Positions 34,554 through 43,779 of a stretch of 64,000 nucleotides of DNA are shown here, one piece after another. This DNA is from Streptomyces sp. cf386 (GTDB lineage: Bacteria > Actinomycetota > Actinomycetes > Streptomycetales > Streptomycetaceae). The notes beneath the pieces were generated by a model. It worked only from the letters and a program-made list of their open reading frames with translations. It was not told the DNA's origin and did not search any database. The stretch lies in contig NZ_FNHV01000016.1 of assembly GCF_900103585.1 (NCBI RefSeq), positions 124,001 to 188,000 of the forward strand, read 5' to 3'. The position numbers were made by a program, and so were the translations under genes. The number at the start of each line of letters is the position of its first letter. The stretch's first letter is position 1.

Positions 34554-34898
34554 CTTGTGGAGGCGCTGTGAAGACGCGTGCGCACGTATGACCAGGCAAA
34601 AAGGAGGGAGTGCGGTTCCTCAATGGTTTGCGGCGAAGTTCGCGGTGAGGTGAGTGAATACCATTTCCAATTGCCCACTGGATACGCCGTAATGACCCTG
34701 GACCGCTATTGACCGTTCGTCAAATAGTGACCGCCCGGCACGCAATGCACAAAACCCGGGAATGACTTGTTCCCTGTCGCTGACCTGTGCAAAGGTGTGC
34801 TTCGCTCCCACACGCCCCGCGCTTCACAAGAGTCGCGCCCGGAGCATACCCCTTGGTATGGACCTTTAATGCCGCATGCCCTCCGGAGGAATGCCACC
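34554..34898. other. 345-bp promoter region of the lectin-type sigma-like gene
   Basis: Relatively AT-rich for this genome and without a credible gene. It holds a TTGAC-N5-GTCAA palindrome (34709-34723) and an element shared with the paralogue promoter near 50.55 kb (34766-34797). The start codon lies 8 nt after GGAGGA (34885-34890). Confidence 0.6.
34766..34797 (+). promoter_or_regulatory. Upstream element shared by the two lectin-type sigma-like genes, copy 1
   Basis: CTTGTT, 14 nt, then TGTGCAAAGGTG, 101 nt before the GTG start. The paralogue promoter has CTTGTT, also 14 nt, then TGTGCAAGGGTG at 50552-50583. Identical spacing in otherwise unlike sequence suggests a shared promoter or regulator site. 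Confidence 0.45.
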
Positions 34899-37148
34899 GT
34901 GCATGACGCTGGCCCGTCGAATTCCCCTCGCGACGCCCGTCTTTTTGAAGTGACGGACGCTCAACTGAGCGCCGAACTCAAGAGGTGGACAGGGGCGACA
35001 CCAGCGCTCCATCCCGTGGGGGAACTCCTCGACCGGCACTGGGAAGCAGGCTTCGCCTATGCCCGGCTGTGCACCGCGGACGCCCGTTCCGCGGGAATGC
35101 TCACCACCGCGGCATTCACCCGCCTTTTCGGTGAAACGCTGCGGCAGACCGGGCCGACGGCCGCATGGCGCCCCCAACTGCTCGTCACCGTGCGGCGTAT
35201 CGCGGCCGAGTGGGACACCGACCGTCGGCGCGAGCTGCTCCACCCCGAGCTGCGCTCCGAGTCGGACGGCGCGGAGCGTGCCGTGGCCCGGCTGCTGCCG
35301 CCGGCCAACCGCCGACTGCTGACCGGCGCCTTCCAGCGGCTGCCTCAGTCGGCCCGCTGTCTGCTGTGGCACACCGAGGTCGAGGCCGAGCCGCTCGCCG
35401 TACCGGCCGGACTCCTCGGCCTCGACGACGAGTCCGCCCACGTCGAACTGGGCCGGGCCTGCGAGCGGTTGCGCGAGGAGAGCCTCCAGGTCCACCGCGA
35501 ACTCGCCCCCGAGCAGGAGTGCCGGCGCTATCTGCGGATGCTGGACGTCACCTACCGGCGCGGCGGCGTCGACATCGACCCCGACCTGGGCGAGCACCTG
35601 AACCGCTGCGGGCACTGCAGCGACACCGCCGAGCAGCTGAACCTCTTCAACGCGGGGCTCGGCTTCGCGCTGGCCGAGGCGGTGCTCGGCTGGGGCGCGG
35701 GTGCCTATCTGGAGTCGAGAGCGAGACAGGCCGACACGCCGGCGGAGGTGAAGCCGCCGGCGCGGGCGGCGGAGATCGCGGGCGAGTCCTTCTTCGCCGA
35801 CGATGCCGCCGTCGCCCCTGCGGGAGACACCCCGACCCCTGCGGGAGAGGTCGCCTCGGGCGCAGGCCCCGCCCCCGCCGCGGAGGCTTTCGCTTCCGTG
35901 CGTGGGAACTTCGCTGCCGGGAGTGAGGCGTTCGCTGCCGCTGGTGGGAACTTCGCTGCTGGGGGCGGGGCGTTCGTTCCCGGGGGTGAGGCATTCGCCC
36001 CCGCGGGAGGGACCGCCGCACCCGTGGGTGAACCCTTCACCGCCGCGGACGTCGTCGCCTCGCCCGCCGTGCCGGGTCCCCGACGCGCCCGCCGGACCGC
36101 CCGTCGGGCCGCCCCGCGCACCGGCCCCGCCACGGCTTCCCGTCCCGGCGACCCCGCCCCCGCTGCCCCCACCGGCGAGACCCGCGCCTGCTCCGGCCGC
36201 TCCGCCCTCAAGGCCGCCCGCCGTGCCGCACGGCGTCGCAACCTCACCGCGGCCGTCGTCACCGTCAGCGCCCTCGTCGTCCTCCCGCTCGTCGTCTGGT
36301 CCGCGCTCGGCTCCGGAGACGGCCCCGCCCCGGCCGCCGACGACCGCCCCGCCCAGACGCCCGCCCCCGACGCGGGCACCGCCACCAGCAACCCGTCCTG
36401 GGCGGGCGCGGCCGAGGCCGCGAAGGGCGATCTGCGGGGCCGGCTGCACAACATCGGGTCCGGGCTGTGCGTCGGCCTCGTCGGCGGGAAGGCCGTCGAT
36501 AACGCGGAGGCCGAACTCACCAAGTGCTCCGCTGCGCCCGGCCAGCAGTGGTCGTACGAGACCGACGGCCTGATGCGCAGCGCCACGAACCCGGACCTCT
36601 GTCTCGACTCCCACCTCGGCTACTCGGTCCGGCTGGCCCCGTGCACGGGCGGCTCCGACTCCGAGAAGAAGAACGTCCGCTACGACTTCACGCTCCAGGG
36701 CACCCTGGTGCCACGCTTCAACCAGGACCTGGCCCTCAGCCCGGCCGCCACCGACGGCTCGGGCGCCCTGGTCCTCAAGACCCGCGACGACGAGGGCGAC
36801 GCCCAGCACTGGGTGATCGACACCTCGCGCACGGAGCTCCAGCTGGAGGTGGTCAACTGGGGCAAGGAGGTCGAGACCGACACGCCGAGCACACCGGAGC
36901 CGACCCCGACCCCCACCCCCAAGTCGACCCCGACCGCCACCCCGACCCCGTCGGCCGTGCAGCCGACGGCCACGAGCCCGTCCCCGACCGACGCGTGCTC
37001 GTACTACCCGTACTACTGCTCCGGGGACGGCCAGAACGGCTGGTCCGGCGGCGGATACGGGGGTTCCGGCGGGTACGGAGGCGGCGGGGGGTACGGATAC
37101 GGCGGGGGCTACGGAGGGTACGGATACGGCGGTGGCGGCCGCCACTGA
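34899..37148 (+). CDS. Membrane-tethered sigma-like / zinc-finger protein with ricin-B lectin domain
   Basis: Protein of 749 residues. Residues about 40-200 follow the layout of an ECF sigma factor with weakly kept region 2 and region 4. H233-x3-C237-x2-C240 is the zinc-binding anti-sigma signature, followed by an amphipathic AEAVLGWGA helix. A long Ala/Gly-rich linker with degenerate EAFA..GGNFAAG repeats (about 329-379) leads to a basic stretch and one membrane helix (449-470). Outside are a ricin-B-like beta-trefoil (510-640), a Pro/Thr-rich linker and a Gly/Tyr-rich tail (709-747). The closest relative in this window is the 50763 gene. Start GTG 34899 lies 8 nt after GGAGGA. Probably a sugar- or wall-sensing transcription regulator; this is inference. 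Confidence 0.8.
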   Translation: MHDAGPSNSPRDARLFEVTDAQLSAELKRWTGATPALHPVGELLDRHWEAGFAYARLCTADARSAGMLTTAAFTRLFGETLRQTGPTAAWRPQLLVTVRRIAAEWDTDRRRELLHPELRSESDGAERAVARLLPPANRRLLTGAFQRLPQSARCLLWHTEVEAEPLAVPAGLLGLDDESAHVELGRACERLREESLQVHRELAPEQECRRYLRMLDVTYRRGGVDIDPDLGEHLNRCGHCSDTAEQLNLFNAGLGFALAEAVLGWGAGAYLESRARQADTPAEVKPPARAAEIAGESFFADDAAVAPAGDTPTPAGEVASGAGPAPAAEAFASVRGNFAAGSEAFAAAGGNFAAGGGAFVPGGEAFAPAGGTAAPVGEPFTAADVVASPAVPGPRRARRTARRAAPRTGPATASRPGDPAPAAPTGETRACSGRSALKAARRAARRRNLTAAVVTVSALVVLPLVVWSALGSGDGPAPAADDRPAQTPAPDAGTATSNPSWAGAAEAAKGDLRGRLHNIGSGLCVGLVGGKAVDNAEAELTKCSAAPGQQWSYETDGLMRSATNPDLCLDSHLGYSVRLAPCTGGSDSEKKNVRYDFTLQGTLVPRFNQDLALSPAATDGSGALVLKTRDDEGDAQHWVIDTSRTELQLEVVNWGKEVETDTPSTPEPTPTPTPKSTPTATPTPSAVQPTATSPSPTDACSYYPYYCSGDGQNGWSGGGYGGSGGYGGGGGYGYGGGYGGYGYGGGGRH

Positions 37149-37157
37149 CCACGCCGG

Positions 37158-37823
37158 TCAGCCGCCGGTGCCGGGTTGGAGCACCGTCAGGCGCACCGAC
37201 GACTCGTTCCCGGCCACCGGCACCTCACCGGCCGTCCATGCCACCTGCAGCGGATCCCGCTCGTCGGGCGGCGTCACGAGCAGCGCCTCCGGCACGGCCG
37301 TACGGGCCCCGCTGATCTCCGGGCTGGCGAAGGACAGCCCGGCCCATGCGCTGCGGCCCGGGGCCAGCGACACGGTCGTCGGCGTGTCGGGGGACCGCTT
37401 CGGGTCCGGGCCGAGCTGCTTGCCGGACGCGTCCACGAAGGCGGCACCGGGGTAGCCGCGGACGGTGCAGGTGCGGTCGGTCGCGTTGGTCAGCACGATC
37501 GGGAAGTTGCGCTGCCCGGCCCCCGGACTGGGACGGCCGATCTTCGCGCGCAGCTCGGAGGTGTGGCAGCGCGGAGCGGCGGCGGCCGACTGGGTCACGG
37601 GGCTTGCGGTGTCGGCGGTGCCGGGTGCGGTCGGGTCCGGCTGGGTTGCGGGACTCCCCGCACTGGCCGTACCGGCCGTGGCCGCAGGGCTGCCGGTGCC
37701 GTCCGGTGTCCGCACGGCACCGTCGGCGCCGCTGCCGCACGCGGCGACCAGGCTCAGCAACGCGACGGCGCTGACGAGGGGAGTCGCTCGGTGTAAGGGG
37801 CGGAATGCCCGTGCATGTCCCAT
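37158..37823 (-). CDS. DUF4232 lipoprotein
   Basis: Exported lipoprotein of 221 residues: hydrophobic signal with lipobox SLVAAC, a low-complexity Ala/Thr/Gly/Pro linker, then one DUF4232 domain (QRNFPIVLTNATDRTCTVRGYPGAAFVDASGKQLG). The domain is common in actinobacterial surface proteins and of unknown function. ATG 37823 is chosen; frames upstream add no similarity. It is convergent with the lectin-type gene, with only 9 nt between the two stops. Confidence 0.88.
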   Translation of the reverse strand: MGHARAFRPLHRATPLVSAVALLSLVAACGSGADGAVRTPDGTGSPAATAGTASAGSPATQPDPTAPGTADTASPVTQSAAAAPRCHTSELRAKIGRPSPGAGQRNFPIVLTNATDRTCTVRGYPGAAFVDASGKQLGPDPKRSPDTPTTVSLAPGRSAWAGLSFASPEISGARTAVPEALLVTPPDERDPLQVAWTAGEVPVAGNESSVRLTVLQPGTGG

Positions 37824-37857
37824 GGTTGTCACGACTCCCCGTTTTCGCACCGACTAC

Positions 37858-40242
37858 TCACCCCTCGTCGACGAGCCCGATCTCCGCCCAGATCGTCTTG
37901 CCCTCCGTCGTGTGCCGGCTGCCCCACCGCTGGGTGAGCTGGGCGACCAGCAGCAGCCCGCGGCCGCCCTCGTCGAAGGTCTTGGCGCGGCGCAGATGCG
38001 GTGCCGTGTGGCTGGTGTCGGAGACCTCGCAGATCAGGGTGGCCGCGTCGTGGATCAGCCGGAGTCGGATGGGATGGATGCCGTAGCGGATGGCATTGGT
38101 GACCAGTTCGCTCACCACCAGTTCCACGGTGAACGACACCTCGCTCAGAGCCCAGGTGTCGAGCTGCTCGACGGCCTGCTTGCGGATGGGCGCGACGAGC
38201 GCCGGGTCCGCCGGGATGTCCCAGGTCGCGACCTGGGAGGCGGGCAGCCCCTGGGTGCGGGCCACCAGCAGCGCCACGTCGTCGGCGACCCCGCCCGTCG
38301 GGAGGAGCGCGTTCAGCACGCGCTCGCAGGTCTCGTCGAGCGAGCCGGAGGCACCCGCCAGCGCGTCGCACAACAGCGAGTGGCTGGCGTCGACGTCGCG
38401 CTCACGTGTCTCGATGAGGCCGTCGGTGTAGAAGGTGAGCACCGTGCCCTCGCGCAGCTCGATCTCGGCGGACTCGAAGGGCAGCCCGCCCAGGCCCAGC
38501 GGTGGCCCGGCGGGCAGCTCGATCTCCCGCGGCGCGCCGCCCGGTGGGACCATGACCGGCGAGGGGTGCCCGGCCCGGGCCAGCGTGCAGCGCCGGGAGA
38601 CCGGGTCGTACACCGCGTACAGACAGGTGGCGCCGACCTCGCCGGGGCTGCCCTCGCTGCCGGTCTCCTCGGACAGGCGGACGACCAGGTCGTCGAGGTG
38701 GGTCAGCAGCTCGTCGGGCGCGAGATCGATGTCGGCGAGGGTGCGTACGGCGGTGCGCAGCCGGCCCATGGTGGCCGAGGCCTGGATGCCGTGCCCGACG
38801 ACGTCCCCGACGACCATCGCCACCCGCATCCCGGACAGCGGGATCACGTCGAACCAGTCGCCGCCCACCCCCGACCGCGCCGCCGGGAGGTAGCGGGAGG
38901 CCGCTTCGAGCGCGGCGGTGCGCGGCAGGGTTCGGGGGAGCAGGCTGCGCTGCAGGGCGAGGGCGGTCTCGCGCTCGCGGGAGTAGCGGCGGGCGTTGTC
39001 GATGCAGACGGCCGCGCGGGCCGTGATCTCCTCGGCCAGCAGCACATCGTCGGGTGTGAACGCCTCGGGGTTCTTGAACCGGGTGAGCACGGTGACGCCG
39101 AGGGTGGTGCCGCGGGCCTGGATCGGCACCGACATGGTGGTGTGGATGCCGTACTCCTGGATGCGCTCCGCGCGTGCCGGGTCCCAGGAGAGCCACTGGC
39201 CCAGATCACCGGTCGAGGTCGAGGCCACGATGGCGTGCCCCGCCAGCAGCGCGTCGGCCTGGGGCGAGGGGGCGGGATACACGTCCATGCTCCCCGGCTT
39301 GACGACGGCTTCGGGGGTGCCGTGGTTGACGGATCGATGGGCGGCCCGGCGCAGGGAGATCGGGGCCGTCAGCCGACCGGTGGGCAGTTCGCTCCCGTGC
39401 TCGGGCGGGTCCAGCAGGTCGACGCTCACGAAGTCGGCGAGGGCGGGAACGCAGATGTCCGCCAGCTCCTGGGCCGTCCGCGTGACATCGAGGGTGGTGC
39501 CGATGCGCACGCTGGCCTCGTTCACCAGCTGGAGCCGCTCCTGGGCCACGTACTGGTCGGTGAAGTCGTGCGCGGCGACGGACACGCCGCGCACCCGGCC
39601 CTTGCCGTCGGTGATCGGGGCCATGCGGGCCAACCAGGCGTACGTTCTGTCACCGCCGACCGGAACGTACGTCCGTACGTCGGTGCCCCGGCCCGTGGTG
39701 AGCACCCGCAGAAGCTGCCGCTCGATGTCGTAGCTCTGAGCCCGGCCGGTCAGCTCGGGCGCCCGCAGCCCGCGCACATGCTCCTCGGACAGGCGCAGGA
39801 CCTCCGCCATGACGGAGTTGATCCGGCGCAGCCGGAGCCGCTCGTCGTAGATCGCGATGGCGCAGGGGGACTCCAGGAGCCCGACGCCGTCCAGCGGATC
39901 GTCGGGCAGCCGGGGGCCGTCCCCCTCGATCGGCGTGACCACGAGCCAGTGGTCGGGCCCGGCGTCCTGCGGCCGCACCCGGTGGGCGAGCAGCCACACG
40001 GTCACCGCGCCGCCGTCGCGATGGCGCAGGGTGAGGATGCCGTCCCACCGCTCGCCGTCGGGGGCGCCGGACCGGGTCTGCCCCTCGTCGGCCAGCAGAT
40101 TCACGGCGGGGCGCCCCAGGACCTCGGCGGCCGGGTGGCCCAGCAGTCGCTCGGCCCCGGCGTTCCACTCGACGACCACGCCGCTGTCGTCGACGACCGC
40201 CCGGGCCGTCGCGGCCTCGTCGAACGGATACTCCGGGCTCAT
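37858..40242 (-). CDS. PAS-GAF-SpoIIE phosphatase with C-terminal HATPase (RsbU/anti-sigma type)
   Basis: Multidomain regulator of 794 residues: two PAS domains (about 1-240), a GAF domain (about 260-420), a PP2C/SpoIIE serine phosphatase (about 440-650; metal residues in GGDWFDVIPL and MVVGDVVGHGIQA), and an HATPase_c anti-sigma-kinase-like domain (WALSEVSFTVELVVSELVTNAIRYG). Such proteins dephosphorylate STAS anti-anti-sigma factors in partner-switching. ATG 40242 with an upstream GGAG is preferred over the TTG at 40278. A STAS-domain protein at 58.7-59.2 kb is a possible partner, though not linked by operon. Confidence 0.93.
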   Translation of the reverse strand: MSPEYPFDEAATARAVVDDSGVVVEWNAGAERLLGHPAAEVLGRPAVNLLADEGQTRSGAPDGERWDGILTLRHRDGGAVTVWLLAHRVRPQDAGPDHWLVVTPIEGDGPRLPDDPLDGVGLLESPCAIAIYDERLRLRRINSVMAEVLRLSEEHVRGLRAPELTGRAQSYDIERQLLRVLTTGRGTDVRTYVPVGGDRTYAWLARMAPITDGKGRVRGVSVAAHDFTDQYVAQERLQLVNEASVRIGTTLDVTRTAQELADICVPALADFVSVDLLDPPEHGSELPTGRLTAPISLRRAAHRSVNHGTPEAVVKPGSMDVYPAPSPQADALLAGHAIVASTSTGDLGQWLSWDPARAERIQEYGIHTTMSVPIQARGTTLGVTVLTRFKNPEAFTPDDVLLAEEITARAAVCIDNARRYSRERETALALQRSLLPRTLPRTAALEAASRYLPAARSGVGGDWFDVIPLSGMRVAMVVGDVVGHGIQASATMGRLRTAVRTLADIDLAPDELLTHLDDLVVRLSEETGSEGSPGEVGATCLYAVYDPVSRRCTLARAGHPSPVMVPPGGAPREIELPAGPPLGLGGLPFESAEIELREGTVLTFYTDGLIETRERDVDASHSLLCDALAGASGSLDETCERVLNALLPTGGVADDVALLVARTQGLPASQVATWDIPADPALVAPIRKQAVEQLDTWALSEVSFTVELVVSELVTNAIRYGIHPIRLRLIHDAATLICEVSDTSHTAPHLRRAKTFDEGGRGLLLVAQLTQRWGSRHTTEGKTIWAEIGLVDEG

Positions 40243-40264
40243 GCTCGCCACTCCATCGCGCACA

Positions 40265-40285
40265 CTCACGGTGAACAACCGTGAG
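40265..40285. promoter_or_regulatory. 8-bp inverted repeat upstream of the SpoIIE-type gene
   Basis: CTCACGGT (40265-40272) and ACCGTGAG (40278-40285) around GAACA, 23 bp upstream of the ATG on the minus strand. It is either an operator or a leader hairpin. Confidence 0.4.
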
Positions 40286-40434
40286 CACTTGGGCTCCAGC
40301 CTAGTGCGTCGGCGACGCGTACGTATCGGAACTCTCTTGGCGCGCTCTTGACTGCTCCGTGTGCCACCCCGTCAGAATCTGTTTGTTCACGATCAGTTGT
40401 GAGTACTTCTGGGCCCTGATGAGGGAGAGCCGCC

Positions 40435-43400
40435 ATGACAGTCACTCGAAGATCGTTACTGCTCGCCTCCACGGCCGCCCCGGCGGCCGGAGCGCTGCTG
40501 AGCACCCCGCCGGCAGGGGCCGCCGAACTAGCCGAAACCGCGCCTGCCGCCTCCGGCCGCCGCACCGTGCCGCTGCGCGACGGCTGGCGCTTCGCCCTGG
40601 TGAACCCGGGCGGGATCACGGACCCGACCGGCGCGTACGCCGGTGCCGCCGAGCCCGGCTACGACGACTCGGGCTGGCGCGAGGTCGCGGTGCCGCACGA
40701 CTGGAGCATCGAGTTCGCCCCGACCACCGAGCACGGCACCACCAGCGGCACCGGCTTCTTCCCCGGCGGCCTCGGCTGGTACCGCCTCGCCTTCACCCTG
40801 CCGCCCGCCCTCGCGGGCAAGCGGATATCGGTGGAGTTCGACGGCGTCTACATGGACTCGTACGTCCACTGCAACGGCAAGGAAGTGGGCCGCCACCCCT
40901 ACGGCTACACCGGCTTCGCCTTCGATCTCACCGACCTGGTGCACACCGACGGCAGCACCGAGAACGTGCTCGCGGTCAAGGTGCAGAACCGCCTTCCCAG
41001 CAGTCGCTGGTACTCGGGCAGCGGCATCTACCGCGAGGCCCGCCTCGTCGTCACCGAACCGGTGCACGTGGAGCGCTGGGGCACGTACGTCACCACTCCC
41101 GAGATCACCGAGGAGCGGGGCGTCGTACGGGTGCGGACCTCGGTGGTCAACGCCTCCGCAGGCGGCACGGACGTCGAGATCGTCTCGCGGATCGTCGACC
41201 CCGGTGGCCGTACCGTAGCCCGTACCTCCTCCACGGTCCCCGTCACCGACAAGGCGACCGAAACCCACGAACTCACGGTCCTCGAACCGAAGGTGTGGGA
41301 CTTCGCGACCCCGCACCACCGCTACACCCTGAAGACCGAACTGCGCGTCGGCGGCAGAACCGCCGACACCCACCGCACGACCTTCGGCTTCCGCACCTTC
41401 CGCTTCGACCCGGACGAGGGCTTCCACCTCAACGGCGCCCACAGCAAGATCAGGGGCGTCGACCTCCACCACGACCTCGGCGCCCTGGGTGCCGCCGTCA
41501 GTATCGACGCGATCCGGCGGCAGATGACCATCATGAAGTCGATGGGCGTCAACGCCTTCCGCACCTCCCACAACCCGCCCTCGCCGGAGATGATCCAGGT
41601 CTGCGAGGAGATGGGCATCGTGATGCTGGTGGAGGCCTTCGACTGCTGGCGCTCGCCCAAGACCCGCTACGACTACGGCCGCTTCTTCGACGAGTGGGCC
41701 GACAAGGACATCACGGAGATGGTGCTGGCGGCCCGCAACTCGCCCGCCGTCCTCACCTGGTCGATCGGCAACGAGGTCTCCGAGTTCACCTCGGCCCCCG
41801 GACTCGCCATGGCCGACCGCCTGATCGCCGCCATCAAGGCCTCCGACGACACCCGCCCGATCGTGATCGGCTCCCACCGCCACCGCAGCGTCCCCGCTCC
41901 GGGCACACCGGGCGACCTGATCCTGGCCAAGCTCGACGGCCTCGGCCTCAACTACAACACCGCCAAGTCGGTGGACGCCCTGCACGCCCGCTATCCCCAC
42001 CTGTTCCTCTTCGAGTCCGAGTCCTCCTCCGAGACCTCGACCCGAGGCGCCTACCAGGAGCCCGAGCGCCTCAACACCGGCGAGAACTACACACCCGGCA
42101 AGCGCTCGACCTCTTCCTACGACAACAACCTCGCCTCCTGGACCATGAGCGGCGAGTACGGGCACAAGAAGGACCGCGACCGGAAGTGGTTCGCCGGGCA
42201 GTTCCTGTGGTCGGGCATCGACTACATAGGCGAGCCCACGCCGTACGACGTCTTCCCGGTGAAGGCGTCCTTCTTCGGCGCGGTCGACACGGCCGGCTTC
42301 CCGAAGGACATGTACTACCTGTTGCAGAGCCAGTGGGTGAGTGAGCCCATGGTCCATCTGCTGCCGATGACCTGGAACCACACGGAGGGCGACACCGTCG
42401 AGGTGTGGGCGTACTCCAACGCCGACGCCGTCGAGCTGTTCCTCAACGGGAAGTCCCTCGGCACCCGGACGTTCGACACCAAGAAGACCGTCGACGGCCG
42501 GGCCTACCTGGAGACGACCGAGGCGACCGGCGACGACAAGACCTTCACCGACGGCCCCTACCCCGGCAGCTACACCAGCCCCAACGGCAGCGCGGGCAAG
42601 CTCCACCTCACCTGGAAAGTGCCCTACAAGCCGGGGGAGTTGAAGGCGGTGGCCCGCAGGGGCGGCAAGGCGGTCGCCACCGATGTGCTGCGCACGGCCG
42701 GAGCGCCGAACGCCGTACGACTGACCGCCGACCGCAAGTCCCTGAACGCCGACGGCCGTTCGCTGGTCTTCGTGACCGCCGAGGTGGTCGACGCCCGGGG
42801 TGTGGTGGTGCCGGACGCCGAGAACCTGATCTCCTTCGACGTGCGGGGCGGCTCGCTCGCCGGCCTGGACAACGGGCGCGAGGAGAGCGCCGAGCGCTAC
42901 CAGGCGAGCACCCGTACGGCCTTCCACGGCAAGGCGCTGGCGATCATACGATCCGGCACGAAGACGGGCTTGCTGAAGGTGACCGCACGGGCCGAGGGCC
43001 TGCGGGCGGGCAGCGTGACCGTGCGGACGGCGCCCGCCAGGTCGGCCGCACTCACCCCGGCGGCGGATTTCGAGCCCGACTATCCGCAGCCCGCCAACTA
43101 CCCGTACGCTGACGCCAGTTACTCCGGCCGTCCGGACACCCTCCCCGCCGCGATGCTCGACGGCGACCCGGCCACCGCCTGGTCCAATGGCTTCCTCAAG
43201 GCGGCGACAGCCTTGCTGCCGGCCTTCGACGGAGCCAGGTCCGAGGACTGGGTGAGTGTGGACTTCGGCCGCGCGCGGACGTTCGGCCGGGTGGAGGTCT
43301 CGTTCACCGTGGACGCGAGGCACTCCCTGCCCGCGTCGGTCGGGGCCGAGGTGTGGGACGGCCGCCGGTATGTGCCGGTGAAGGGGGCGGCCGTCGACTG

Positions 43401-43542
43401 GGCCACCGCCTCGGACGCGCCGACCGCCCTCACCTTCGATGCGGTACGAGGCTCCCGGTTGCGGCTCACCTTGACCAGCGCTCACCCAGGTCAGGCGCGA
43501 GGAGCAGTACGCATCAGCAAGCTGGAGGTGCCCACTACCTGA
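40435..43542 (+). CDS. Secreted glycoside hydrolase family 2 (beta-galactosidase-like)
   Basis: Exported enzyme of 1035 residues. The N-terminus TRRSLLLAST with a hydrophobic stretch suggests a Tat-type signal. The order is a sugar-binding jelly roll, an Ig-like domain, a TIM barrel with acid/base Glu447 in SIGNEVSEF and candidate nucleophile Glu529 in FESESSSE, DUF4982/Ig-like domains, then a C-terminal F5/8-type discoidin module. GH2 members act on beta-galactosides, glucuronides or mannosides; which one is not decidable here. Codon 8 is TTA (40456-40458), so expression should depend on bldA. It is divergent from the SpoIIE-type gene. Confidence 0.92.
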   Translation: MTVTRRSLLLASTAAPAAGALLSTPPAGAAELAETAPAASGRRTVPLRDGWRFALVNPGGITDPTGAYAGAAEPGYDDSGWREVAVPHDWSIEFAPTTEHGTTSGTGFFPGGLGWYRLAFTLPPALAGKRISVEFDGVYMDSYVHCNGKEVGRHPYGYTGFAFDLTDLVHTDGSTENVLAVKVQNRLPSSRWYSGSGIYREARLVVTEPVHVERWGTYVTTPEITEERGVVRVRTSVVNASAGGTDVEIVSRIVDPGGRTVARTSSTVPVTDKATETHELTVLEPKVWDFATPHHRYTLKTELRVGGRTADTHRTTFGFRTFRFDPDEGFHLNGAHSKIRGVDLHHDLGALGAAVSIDAIRRQMTIMKSMGVNAFRTSHNPPSPEMIQVCEEMGIVMLVEAFDCWRSPKTRYDYGRFFDEWADKDITEMVLAARNSPAVLTWSIGNEVSEFTSAPGLAMADRLIAAIKASDDTRPIVIGSHRHRSVPAPGTPGDLILAKLDGLGLNYNTAKSVDALHARYPHLFLFESESSSETSTRGAYQEPERLNTGENYTPGKRSTSSYDNNLASWTMSGEYGHKKDRDRKWFAGQFLWSGIDYIGEPTPYDVFPVKASFFGAVDTAGFPKDMYYLLQSQWVSEPMVHLLPMTWNHTEGDTVEVWAYSNADAVELFLNGKSLGTRTFDTKKTVDGRAYLETTEATGDDKTFTDGPYPGSYTSPNGSAGKLHLTWKVPYKPGELKAVARRGGKAVATDVLRTAGAPNAVRLTADRKSLNADGRSLVFVTAEVVDARGVVVPDAENLISFDVRGGSLAGLDNGREESAERYQASTRTAFHGKALAIIRSGTKTGLLKVTARAEGLRAGSVTVRTAPARSAALTPAADFEPDYPQPANYPYADASYSGRPDTLPAAMLDGDPATAWSNGFLKAATALLPAFDGARSEDWVSVDFGRARTFGRVEVSFTVDARHSLPASVGAEVWDGRRYVPVKGAAVDWATASDAPTALTFDAVRGSRLRLTLTSAHPGQARGAVRISKLEVPTT

Positions 43543-43575
43543 CCCACGTCACGGTCCGGACGAACGGTTCGTGCA

Positions 43576-43635
43576 GCGCCCCGTAAGGGGCGCGGGGAAC
43601 TGCGCGACCAGCCACGGCGGTGCCGCAGCCGAAAT
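43576..43635 (+). repeat. Dispersed intergenic repeat, copy B (shorter)
   Basis: GCGCCCCGTAAGGGGCGCGG hairpin followed by a shortened middle and GCGCGACCAGCC, then CCGCAGCCGA. It lacks the GCTGTGTCGAT and GCGGCTCCGCCGCG blocks of copies A and C. It begins 33 nt after the GH2 stop. Confidence 0.7.
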
Positions 43636-43725
43636 GCGACCCATCGCGGCAATACCCAGCGGAGCGTTTCGTCCGCACCGTTGACGGAGTGTCATGTCGC
43701 CAACAAGCATGGTCGCGTCCGCATC

Positions 43726-43739
43726 TGGGAGCGCTCCCA
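43726..43739. promoter_or_regulatory. CebR box upstream of the GH9 gene
   Basis: Exact 14-bp palindrome TGGGAGCGCTCCCA, the established operator of the cellobiose-responsive LacI-family repressor CebR of Streptomyces, 40 bp upstream of the GTG start of the cellulase-like gene. It indicates repression relieved by cello-oligosaccharides. Confidence 0.88.
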
Positions 43740-43779
43740 TCGCGAGCGTAACCCGCACCTCCCCCCGAGGAGCCCAGAC

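Noticed and set aside
40265-40285. TTG at 40278 as start of the SpoIIE-type gene
   Set aside because: It lies inside the inverted repeat and lacks a ribosome site, while ATG 40242 has GGAG at suitable distance.
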